Source of the DNA: Vombatus ursinus
Lineage: Eukaryota; Chordata; Mammalia; Diprotodontia; Vombatidae
Assembly (NCBI RefSeq): GCF_900497805.2
Contig: NW_020954557.1
Coordinates: 2,575,416 to 2,639,415 of the forward strand
Length of the DNA stretch: 64,000 bases
Direction: 5' to 3'
The notes beneath the pieces were generated by a model, which ran no database searches, was not told where the DNA came from, and saw only the letters and a program-made list of their open reading frames with translations. Positions 55,541-64,000 of this stretch are shown here, one piece after another. Numbering within the stretch: the stretch's first letter is position 1; every line of letters starts with the position of its first letter. Position numbers and translations under genes: made by a program.

Positions 55541-56544
55541 TAATTTAGCAAATCTATCAGTGTAGTAATAAGAAATTGTGTGGATAATCTTAGGCAGACT
55601 AATATCATTTATAACGTTCATTATGTCTAGAAGCCATTGTAAATGACACGGTTTCAAGTGACAAATGATTTTCCCAAATACTTCCTTGAAAAATGTTGGT
55701 GAATCTTGAGTAGGGGCTGGGGGAGGCAAACCATATTTCTTGTCTTGTAGTGAATGTCAGTGTAGTCTATTGGAAAGGATAGCTTGGAAAGAACTTTGTA
55801 ATCTCTAGGATGAGACACATAATCTAATTATCTTCACTGACATCATGAATGGTTGTTATTTAGCTGACCACTTCCCAGAATGGAGCAGGCCATGATGGCC
55901 CAGGACTTAGATCCCATGGATGAACTGGCTTCCTTAAGAACACAGATAGACTATGTTTTTTAGGCATTTATCTTTCTAGAAAGAAAAAAGATGTATATTA
56001 TAATCTATAAATTCACAGCTTGAACTAATACCAGGATTCTGAGACCAGGATCATAAAAATTAACCAGTTCAGTTGGTAACCATGCAGTGAAAGAATACTG
56101 TGAAACTAGTAATGACATAAGTTTTGGCTCCAGTAATATTATATATAAGCATATACTGTATATTTCTATAATTGCCTTTATTCTTGAAAGCTGAAAGTAC
56201 TCTAGGGCAAAATTTATAGACCTGAGGTGCAGAATAAACTTCTACTAATAACTAAGCCAGCATTTTCCCCCCTACAACTTGGTTGTTACTACCAGCAGTC
56301 ATTGGTAGACTAGAAATGATACAGGGTGAAGGCAGAAGGGAATGTTCTATGGTTTGGATTTATACCAGATCACTACTGCATAATGTGATGGTGAAGTGTA
56401 CAGAGAATGTACATGAATGGCTTTATGTGTCACCTTCAAAGAAAGAAGTATCCTGGCTTTGCTCATAATTCAGTTTAATTTTATTATTCTTTGGGCTTTT
56501 CCATTTACCTTTTTATTCCAACAAGGATCTTTTTTTCTTTTCAG
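55541..56544. other. end of intron 4, no recognised element
   Basis: About 1 kb of unique-looking AT-rich sequence ending in the strong acceptor TTTTTTTCTTTTCAG. Confidence 0.45.
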
Positions 56545-56712
56545 ATAATGGAACTTGGACTCAGTTGTGGCTTGTATCCGAATACCATGAGCAGGGCTCT
56601 TTATATGACTATTTAAATAGAAATACAGTAACAGTGGATGGTATGGTCCGATTGGCACTTTCAGTAGCTAGTGGTCTGGCCCATCTACATATGGAGATAG
56701 TTGGAACACAAG
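56545..56712 (+). CDS. ACVR1C: ACVR1C exon 5, hinge and start of kinase C-lobe
   Basis: Completes the L45 loop as DNGTW, giving ADNKDNGTW across the exon 4/5 junction. This is the ALK4/5/7-type loop known to select SMAD2/3. The hinge follows ([17 protein letters not shown]), then [20 protein letters not shown] in helices D and E. Compared with human as I recall it, [17 protein letters not shown] replaces IVTVAGMIKLALSIASG. Length is 168 nt, phase 1 at both ends. Acceptor CTTTTCAG, donor GTATAT at 56713. Confidence 0.98.
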
Positions 56713-57073
56713 GTATATTTTGCTTTTTGCATTCTTTTTTTATTGAAAAATATGAATGAAATAGGTGGCACTTTAAAAAAATTGTCTTAACTCATCAAGC
56801 ACCATTGAATTAAGCATTGTTCAAGGCTATTAAATGAGCCTAAAGATACATTTTTTTCCATGATGAAGTCAACTCTTCAGTAAATTCTTGAGTTTTCTCT
56901 ACCTTTTATACTGTCCATAGCAAGTTATTAATTCCCAGGTGGTTCCTTCTGGCTGCTTTATATACTTTTTCCTTTGTAGTCAATTATTTCATACATAGTG
57001 TTTAAATAATTTTAATGTACTGAAGGATAATGTAACTAGGAGTGTAATTTGTGATGCTAAAAATAATGTATTA
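56713..57073. other. start of intron 5, no recognised element
   Basis: No named repeat in the first 360 bp of this 860-bp intron. Confidence 0.45.
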
Positions 57074-57264
57074 CAAAGCTAAATAATAATAATTATTATT
57101 ATTATTTTGCTTTTTGGTGAGGCAATTGGGGTTAAGTAACTTGCCCAGGGTCACATAGCTAATAAGTGTCAAGTGTCTAAGGCCAGATTTGAGCTCTGGT
57201 TCTCCTGACTCCAAGGCCAGGGTTCTATCCACTGTAACACCTAGCTGACCCAAAGCTAAATAAT
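57074..57264 (-). repeat. tRNA-derived SINE, antisense, with 13-14 bp TSD
   Basis: The SINE body spans 57088-57250: an AAT/ATT tail, 'taacttgcccagggtcacat', 'ctctggttctcctgactcca' and the reversed head ACACCTAGCTGACCC. It is flanked by caaagctaaataat at 57074-57087 and 57251-57264. The first C of the right copy may belong to the SINE. It fills about a fifth of intron 5. Confidence 0.9.
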
Positions 57265-57572
57265 TCTTACTGTCTCTCCACCCCCTAACACAGATATATG
57301 CAAGTTTAACAAGGAAAGGCTAGAGTCTGAGGAAAGAAGTTGTATGAGTTGAAAAGTCTTTATTGATCCTTTACTGTTAGTCTTTTGCTTAGTGTCTGCT
57401 GAGGACTGAATAGAATTTATGACTTTTTTTGTATTAAAATATTTGCTATTTTCTCATGTGGAAATGAAGACGGTAATTATTTTGTTCAGAGGATATTCTG
57501 AAAATAATTCTGAGTTGATTATCCTTTTCTCATGTGGAAAAATACATTCATTTTTTTCTTTGTGCTTCATAG

Positions 57573-57729
57573 GCAAACCTGCAATTGCTCATCGAGATCT
57601 AAAATCAAAGAATATTTTAGTGAAAAAATGTGAAGCCTGTGCTATTGCCGACTTAGGACTAGCTGTGAAGCATGATTCAGTACTGAACACTATTGACATC
57701 CCTCAAAATCCCAGAGTGGGGACAAAGAG
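57573..57729 (+). CDS. ACVR1C: ACVR1C exon 6, catalytic loop
   Basis: Reads [20 protein letters not shown], holding the catalytic HRDLKSKN loop (Asp as base, Lys and Asn as phosphate and metal ligands), then [13 protein letters not shown] with the DLG magnesium motif that replaces DFG in this receptor family, and [16 protein letters not shown] into the activation segment. It differs from human as I recall it at CEAC (human CETC) and PRVG (human PKVG). Length is 157 nt, phase 1 in and phase 2 out. Acceptor GCTTCATAG, donor GTAAGG at 57730. Confidence 0.98.
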
Positions 57730-58216
57730 GTAAGGCAGATCCCATAGAGGATCGGGATTTTTTACCCACAATTAGGCACAATCTGACTATTGAACATCAA
57801 AGTTAAGATCACGTACATATGAATAACAGCTCAGTGCAATGCCTTGTGAGTAGGGGNNNNNNNNNNAGCAATATAATATATCTTTGGATGTGATCACTGC
57901 TTTCAAGGAGTACATAATCTCATTGACAGTAAAGGTAGCAAGAGAAGTACAAACAAATCACCTATGCACATTTATATGGCTATGCCTTCTTACTGAAGAC
58001 ATATTTAGTGTTCTGGACTATCTTTGGTGACAACACTCGAAAGATAAAGTCATCCTAGATTATCAGCTAGTTCCTTTTCCCCTCTTTTCCACTTCTAAAC
58101 TCTGTTCTACCATTGGCATTACTTTAGGGTCTTCTGTTTAATATTTTGAAATTAGAAGCATTCAAATAAAACATTCCCATGAGTTGTTAAAGGCCCTTCA
58201 AACTAAATATAATAGC
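57730..58216. other. start of intron 6 with assembly gap
   Basis: Holds the ten-N gap 57857-57866. No named repeat. Confidence 0.5.
57857..57866. other. assembly gap (10 N)
   Basis: Ten N about 130 bp after exon 6. The splice donor is unaffected. Confidence 0.99.
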
Positions 58217-58453
58217 TTAGTTTCTGATTGAACCTTTTGGGGTGTCTTCAAAATCAAGCAACTTCTCCAGGTGAACTCCCGAGGGCTGGAAGTTCATAAT
58301 CCCCCAAGGGTGTTGTTGCAAGTTTTCTTGGCTGTCAAAGGCTGTCATCTTCTTAGAGCTTCTGGATGGTGTAGGTTGGTGGCATAGTAGAGTTTGTGGT
58401 GAGTTTGGGCTCGTGGATGAGGATGCTGTGTCTGCATAATTTTTATTTGTCAT
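58217..58453 (-). other. 78-codon antisense open frame, unidentified
   Basis: Reads MTNKNYADTASSSTSPNSPQ, then CHQPTPSRSSKKMTAFDSQE and LEKLLDFEDTPKGS to a stop. The Ser/Pro/Thr-rich start and the acidic-basic alternation look more like a real peptide than random intron, and the stretch is less AT-rich than its flanks. I find no splice-site pair around it, and upstream in frame there is a stop. It could be a fragment of a processed pseudogene or of an unclassified repeat. I do not recognise the source protein. Confidence 0.3.
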
Positions 58454-58460
58454 GTATTTA

Positions 58461-58949
58461 TTGGGTCATTGGTTTATGTACTGGAATATTGAGTATACTC
58501 TGGTCCACCCAGCTGTAACTTGTATTACTAATGTTGAATCAGTAACATTTTGTTTTGGTTTTTACACAATTCTCTTAGATCCAACTTAGGTGTATACTAA
58601 TCTTTGTCCTTACTCAAACTCCCCATTCCTGTCAATCTCTAGTGCCAGCCTTTAGATGCAAGAGTGGCTTTGTGATTATTTGTTTAGTTCTATGTGTAAA
58701 TGGGATACTGTGGCAATGACTCCTCCTGACTTCTCTGCTTTCTGCCCAGCACTGGCACTCACACGCAAACAAGATCAGTAAGAAACCTTCGATCAAAGAG
58801 AAAGAACAAAAGAATGCTAATTAAATTTTTTTCCATTCTTAATAATTATCAACAAAACCTAGCAGAATTAAAAGTGTTCACTACATTAACTACAATCTCT
58901 AAGATATTGGGAGTTTGAAAAATGTGGTAACTTTAACCAAAATAATGTT
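58461..58949. other. intron 6, no recognised element
   Basis: No named repeat. It may be the upstream part of whatever gave rise to the open frame at 58217-58453. Confidence 0.35.
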
Positions 58950-59390
58950 ATTTCTGTGTCCCCTTTTGATGTCTTTCCCCCCAATTTTTATTTCTTATTT
59001 TGTTGCTATTATTATCGTTATAATTTTTTTATTGTCATGACATTCTATGCTTATATTCTATTCTCTCTTCACTCTGTATTGCTTAATATCTGTTTTTTTC
59101 CATATATTCTTCATTTTTTATTCCATTTTATTCCATATTCTTCATTTTTGTCTTTTTTATGGGATGATACCATAACATGTATGTGCATACATCACAGTTT
59201 GTTCACCCATTCCTCAGTCATTGGTCGTATGGATTGTTTCTATCTTTGCTACTATTTAAAATAAAATAATTATTAATCCTTCAGTCTAAGGAATCTTAAA
59301 AATTATTTTAATAATTCTTGTAGTGAGATCATTGGGTCAGAAACCCAGTCTCTGCTTGCTAGTATTGCCATGATCCAGTTTTTTCTTGAA
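58950..59390 (-). mobile_element. L1 3' UTR, antisense, old
   Basis: 'attgtcatgacattctatgc', 'ttcactctgtattgcttaat', 'catcacagtttgttcaccca', 'agtgagatcattgggtcaga' in reversed L1 order. Confidence 0.65.
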
Positions 59391-59899
59391 ATTAAATTTG
59401 TCAATGTGATTCTGATTTATCTGGCTCAGAACTTGTCCTAAAAGCTTGAAGATATATAAAAATATGTAGAAGTCAAGAAGCCCCCAGTCCTTAATGCCAA
59501 CTCCAGTAAAGTCTTCTGGATTATTTGATCAAAACCCTGAGGAATTACCCTTTCCCTTGAACCAAAAGCTCCTGTTCTAATCTCTAGGATTGGGTGAATT
59601 TTCTAGAATGTGTCTGTAACACCAAAGCTACTCTGTTTTACTAATAATTACTTTCCCTGGTCCTCTCTGACCCTCTACCTGATTGGAAGATTCTGAGACT
59701 TGAATCATGGTGCTTAACTAACAAATGCTAGTTTTAATTAATGGGTGCTCCCCTTACCTCTTGTGGATTCTTAGTATGTTATTGCAATATTTCCATTTTG
59801 TTTGCTGAAAAGATTATACTAGCTCACAACCACACTAGCATTTTACTGAACTTCAATAAAGTGCATGTGTACAATCTAAAATATAAATTCCTTTTAAAG
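59391..59899. other. end of intron 6, no recognised element
   Basis: AT-rich, ending in the acceptor TTCCTTTTAAAG. Confidence 0.45.
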
Positions 59900-60024
59900 G
59901 TATATGGCTCCTGAGGTACTTGATGATACAATGAATATGAATATTTTTGAATCCTTCAAACGTGCTGACATATATTCCCTTGGTCTGGTGTATTGGGAAA
60001 TAGCACGGAGATGTTCAGTTGGAG
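59900..60024 (+). CDS. ACVR1C: ACVR1C exon 7, activation segment to helix F
   Basis: Encodes [20 protein letters not shown], with the APE motif that closes the activation segment, then [22 protein letters not shown], in which the Asp of ADIYS is the conserved helix-F residue. Compared with human as I recall it, VLDDTMNMN replaces MLDDTMNVN and YSLGL replaces YSVGL. Length is 125 nt, phase 2 in and phase 1 out. Acceptor CTTTTAAAG (59899), donor GTAATT at 60025. The final kinase part (subdomains X-XI, human exons 8 and 9) is not in the window. Confidence 0.98.
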
Positions 60025-60096
60025 GTAATTATGTCTTACTTCTGAGGTCTTATAATATATTATTTTATAACTGCTTTTAAAATGTACATAAATTAG

Positions 60097-60352
60097 GGCA
60101 GCTAGGTGGTGCAGTGGTTAGAGCACTGGTTTTGGAATCAGGATGACTTGTCTTCCTGAGTTCAAATCTGGTGTCAGACACTTACTAGCTGTGTGACCCT
60201 GAGTAAGTCACTTAACCGTGTTTGCCTTAGTTCCTCATCTGCAAAAATAAGTTTTCGAAAGAAATGGCAAACCATTCCAGTGGTTTCTTTGCCAAGAAAC
60301 TCCAAATGGAATCATGGAGAATTTGACATGACTGAAACGACTGAACAGTAAC
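60097..60352 (+). repeat. tRNA-derived SINE with RTE-like tail, near full length
   Basis: Head AGGGCAGCTAGGTGGTGCAG, GAGTTCAAATCTGGTGTCAG, 'tagctgtgtgaccctgagta', tail 'gaaatggcaaaccattccag', 'tctttgccaagaaactccaa' to 'gacatgactgaaacgactga'. It starts 72 bp after exon 7. This is the most complete copy in the window and shows the RTE/BovB-like 3' end. Confidence 0.93.
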
Positions 60353-60454
60353 AAAAAGTTAAGAGAGTTTTGTGATTTAAAAATTTTTTCCCCTAGCACA
60401 TTGAACTGATGCTACCCATTCAACAAAATATGCTTTGACAACATATTGCTAATT

Positions 60455-60600
60455 CAGTACAATTCAAGAAACATTAAGCACCTATTTTTTGCAGAATGAT
60501 ATACCACGTACTCAATGAGACAAGTGTTGACATAAGATATAGTTCCTGCTATTATAGAGATTACAGGCAAAGGAATATACCATATATACCAATAACTGTA
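60455..60600 (-). repeat. L2-like 3' fragment, old
   Basis: 'acattaagcacctatttttt' and 'atagttcctgctattataga' resemble a highly decayed reversed L2 3' end. Confidence 0.4.
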
Positions 60601-60769
60601 GTACACAATAATATGTTAATATATCTTGAAGGTCTTTGTTTATTTCTATATATAAAGGAAATATTAGCTTGATAACCCTTCCTGGACACTGTCATGCTGT
60701 CCTCTACCCATACACTTCCATTCTTTTGCTCATTTACATAGAGGTAAAGTCAGTAAGGAAACACATTTA

Positions 60770-61435
60770 AAAAAGAATAAATGGTGTCATTTTTTAAAGA
60801 TTATAAAAATAGATAAATAATCATCAAATAAAATGATCATCAAAAGTATTAGAAGGAGAATAAATAATTTATAGCAGAAAATGGTAAAGCTTACCCAAGT
60901 AATGAACTCTGAAACAGAAATTAGTGACTCTGTGAGACATCAAAAATTAGTACGATACCTAAAGAATATAAAAAGAAGAAAATGTAAGCTATACTTAATA
61001 TAAAAACAACTGCAAAGGAAAACCTAGATAGTATATTTTAAGAAATCATAAATGAAAACTGCCTAGGTCTTTTAGAATGAAAGGGCAAAGTAAAGATAAA
61101 AAGAATCTACTGATCACCTCTTGAAAGAGACCCAAAAAGCAATAGTCTCAGTAATGTCTTAGCCAAAATCCAGTTTCCTTGCCCGGTAAAAACAAAACAA
61201 AACTCTGCAACCATTCTGAAAGAAGTTCAAGTACCAAGTTAGGATCACATGAGACCTGGAAACTTCTAACATAAATGAGAGATCTTCCTTACAATATTTC
61301 CAAAGGTGAAAGACATAGCCAAGAATTATTTACCCTACAAAGCTGAATATACTACTATGGGGGGGGATGGATTATTAATGAACTAAATTGCTTTCAAGCA
61401 TCCCTGACAAAAATACCAGGAACTTTCAATGTCAA
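60770..61435 (+). mobile_element. L1 ORF1-type (HAL1-like) fossil
   Basis: Matches the ORF1 region of the L1 at 3907-5099: 'actctgtgagacatcaaaaa' parallels 'atgagacatcaagaat', and 'agccaagaattatttaccct' with 'ggattattaatgaacta' parallels the ORF1 end. Broken in all frames. No ORF2 follows. Confidence 0.65.
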
Positions 61436-61439
61436 TGTT

Positions 61440-62760
61440 TATTAAGCACCTACTATGTGTCAGGCATTGTGCTAAGTGCTAGAATACAAAAAAAGCAAAA
61501 GACAATCCCTGCCCTCAAGGAGCTTACAATTTAGTAAGGGAGGTCATAAGCAAATAAATATGTACAAACTATATACAGGAAATATAGGAAATAAATAAGA
61601 AAGGGAAGACACTAGAAATAAGAGGGATTGGAAAGGCTTCCTGTAGAATATAGGATTATAGTTGAGACTTAAAGGAATCTAGGAAAGCCACTATGCAGAG
61701 ATGAAGAGGGAGAGAATCTGGAAAGAAGAGTATGTGTTGGAGGGTGAGGTGTAAGAAGACCGAAAAGTCAGGAGAGGACCCTGTTATTAAAGGGGTTTGA
61801 ATGACAGAGGATTTTGTATTTGATCCTGGAGGTGCTAAGGAGTCACCAAAATTTACTGAGTAGGAGAGTGACATGATCAGACCTGTGCTTTAGGAAAATG
61901 ACTTTGGTGGCTGAATGGAGGATGGACTAGAGTGGGGAGAGACTTGAGGTGGGCAGATCTACCAGCAAGCTGTTACAATAATCCAGGCATGAGGTGCTTC
62001 GGGCATGCACCAGAGTGGTGGAAGTGTCAGAGGAGAGAAGGGGCACATTTTTGAGAGGTGTTGTAGAGGTGAAATCAAGAGGTCTTGGCAACAGCTTGGA
62101 TATGAGGGTGAGAGTGAGGAGTTGAGGATGACACCTAGGTTGAGAATCTGAGGAACTAGGAGTAGGATGTTGCCCTCTACAGTAAAAGGGAAAGTAGGAG
62201 GGAATTTGTTGGAGGAGATGGGGGGAATGAGATCATTTGAGTAGGTAGAGGGACTTCTTTGGTAAGGAGTAAGGTATGTATGAAGTAGGCTGAAGGAGGA
62301 GTGGTAGAAGGCATATGAGTGATATGAGATGAGGAAGAGGGTCTTGGCAAATGGCATCTTTTTTTTTCTTCTGTAAAATATGCAGAGTTCTCAGTTGAAT
62401 GGGTCGGGGTAGGGAGAGCCATGACAGATTTGAGGAGGGATGAAAAAGTTTGGAAGAGCCATTGTGGAGATTGAGATAGTAAATTGCTGAGGGAGATAGT
62501 GGGATTACGTAGCAGCAGTAATAGCTCAGTCGAGGCTGTGTAACATCAATTGGTAGTGGACCCAGTCAGAATGTTTGTGATTTTCTCCACCTTCATTCAG
62601 CAGCATGTGTGTAGGAGCAAAGGCATTGGATAGTGGGAGTAATCCAAGGCTGAAGCTTGGCAGGAAACAATCAGTGAAATTATAAGGAGGGCTAGGAACT
62701 CAACAGTAGAAGATAGTGTAATAAACTTCCAATGAAAACACAAGAATCAAAAGAAACCTA
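61440..62760 (-). repeat. long L2 LINE, antisense
   Basis: About 1.3 kb of well-preserved antisense L2. The - strand carries LNLGVILNSSLSPSYP (62357-61959 frame), the L2 'LGV..DSSL' block. The 3' end is clear on the + strand: 'aagcacctactatgtgtcag', 'ccctcaaggagcttacaatt'. The 5' portion (62550-62680) is shared with the L2 at 18366-19990. Confidence 0.88.
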
Positions 62761-62789
62761 GAAAGGTAAATTTATTTGAAGAATTGGGA

Positions 62790-63235
62790 GGGGCTGAAGG
62801 TGATGTAGTACTTACATTCTTCTAATAGGGAAAGAAGAAAAAAATGTTCTTTTAGAGCCTTAATGGTTTCAAAGGTTGTTTGATGGATTTAAATAAGAAA
62901 AATAAAGGATCTGAGGGTGGATTGGTTCTATTCTGAGGGTTTTTGGAGGGGAAAGAGAAGTGATGATAAAAACAAACACAGTAGTATAGAAAGGAGCAAG
63001 AAGGTGTGTGTGTGGGGAGTGGGTGGAACTTATTATTTCATAATTAGAGTTAGTGAGAAGAAGAGCATACGGATATGAAGGAAGAGGCAAGGAAGAGTGC
63101 CCATTCAATGATCTTCATTCTTATTAGAATAAGGCAAAAGAGAATTGAACATAAGCAATCAAGAGTTTGGTGTAGAAAAACATGAAACTCAATTAGGGAA
63201 ACAAGTGGAGACAGGAAAAAGTAGAAAAAAAAGAT
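62790..63235. repeat. L1-linked repeat X, copy B
   Basis: Reverse complement of the repeat at 27091-27560: shared 'aagttccac', 'accaatccaccc' and 'tgagtttcatgtttttctac' (read on the - strand). It is joined directly to the L1 3' end that follows. Confidence 0.72.
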
Positions 63236-63720
63236 GTTGTCCATCATTTGGTGAATTGCTAAATAGACTGTGGTTTTTGGATGTAGTGGAATATTATTAT
63301 GCAGTAAGAAATGATGAAAAAGACAATTTCAGAGAATCCTGGGCAGAATGAACTGATGCAGAGTAAAGTGAGCAGACCCAGGAGAGCAATTTATAAAAGG
63401 ATAACTCTGAAAGACTTGAGAACTCTGATCAATGTAATGACCAACCAATGATGAAGTATTATTACTCACCTCCTGATGAGAGAGGTGATAGTGCAGAAAG
63501 AGACATACATTTTTGGATGTCCTTAGTAGGTGGATTTATTTTGCTTGACTATGATTATTTGTTATAGTTTTCTTTTCCTTTCCATTTTTTAATTGAGGGA
63601 GAGGGTTGGAGGTGGGTTAGCAATAGTGATGTGAAAAAGAGATGACCATTGAAACATTTTTTTTAATGCACGGGAGGAAACACAGACAAGTAAGACAGTT
63701 TTTAAAGAATATATTGAACT
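63236..63720 (+). mobile_element. L1 3' end, sense
   Basis: The sense frame reads FGELLNRLWFLDVVEYYYAV, the C-terminus of ORF2p (human MEYYAAIK region), then 3' UTR 'gcagagtaaagtgagcagac', 'agagaggtgatagtgcagaa' and 'tttattttgcttgactatga'. Much of ORF2 is absent because repeat X takes its place. Confidence 0.85.
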
Positions 63721-64000
63721 TATTATAAGAATAGCAAAGAGTACAAAGTGAAGGCTTATGGTTTAATATACAATGTATTTCCAGTATTCTGCTGTATAAC
63801 TGGGAATACTCTTTTCTGATGTTTAAGTTCAGAATAAAAGAATTAATTTAAAAAAGAATCACTAAAAGATATATTTAGTTTGATGGGATGGTGTAGCTGT
63901 CTTCTATCATCTGAACACCAGAAACAATCAGATTGTCCAAAATTTCTTTAGGCAAAAGAACTATTTTATTGTGGTACATGCATAATTCACTGAAGGATTA
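63721..64000. other. intron 7, no recognised element
   Basis: AT-rich sequence with no named repeat and no sign of ACVR1C exon 8 (VEEYQLPYYD in human). Confidence 0.45.

Noticed and set aside
60025-64000. ACVR1C exon 8
   Set aside because: I looked for a VEEYQLPYYD-like reading frame after a pyrimidine tract and AG. None is present. The interval is SINE, L1-type and L2 sequence.

Overview
This window is host chromosomal DNA from a marsupial and holds most of one gene, ACVR1C (activin receptor-like kinase 7, ALK7), on the + strand. Six coding exons are visible, matching human exons 2 to 7: 17219-17449, 49964-50203, 53574-53804, 56545-56712, 57573-57729 and 59900-60024. They total 1152 nt (384 codons). 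All visible splice sites are GT-AG, the codon phases join without a break, and there is no internal stop. Exon 1 (signal peptide) lies upstream of the window and the last two exons lie downstream. Bases 1-17218 are therefore the end of intron 1, and bases 60025-64000 are the start of intron 7.

The marsupial assignment rests on the repeats. There are many tRNA-derived SINEs opening with a GGGGCAGCTAGGTGG-type head and carrying an RTE/BovB-like tail, MIR-like CORE-SINEs, marsupial-type L1s, abundant L2 and old RTE-clade LINE fragments. The ACVR1C protein is close to the human protein as I recall it but not identical. I cannot name the species. Two runs of ten N (24480-24489, 57857-57866) look like assembly gaps.

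Layout. Intron 1 (1-17218) holds L2 pieces, an internally deleted L1 (3128-6418) inside an L2 with a 15-bp target-site duplication, an old RTE LINE (12.9-13.9 kb) and several SINEs. Intron 2 (17450-49963, 32.5 kb) is the repeat-rich core: long L2 copies, an L2 interrupted by a SINE, another repeat and an L1 (23.1-25.5 kb), opposed L1 fragments (29.0-30.9 kb), and two adjoining RTE fragments (44.9-46.1 kb). Introns 3 to 6 are short and hold single SINE, L2, CR1 and DNA-transposon relics. Intron 7 begins with a near full-length SINE, then an L1 ORF1-type fossil, an L2 and a composite L1-linked repeat.

How it works together. The exons encode the cysteine-rich ligand-binding ectodomain, the transmembrane segment, the GS regulatory box and the N-terminal two thirds of the Ser/Thr kinase, including ATP site, catalytic loop and activation segment. 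The L45 loop is the ALK4/5/7 type, which directs signalling to SMAD2/3. I found no tRNA or rRNA gene, CRISPR array, operon or second intact gene. I also found no undescribed biological system. What is worth a second look is mainly transposon architecture, a possible tandem splice acceptor at exon 3, a strong G-quadruplex motif, and one unexplained ORF in intron 6.
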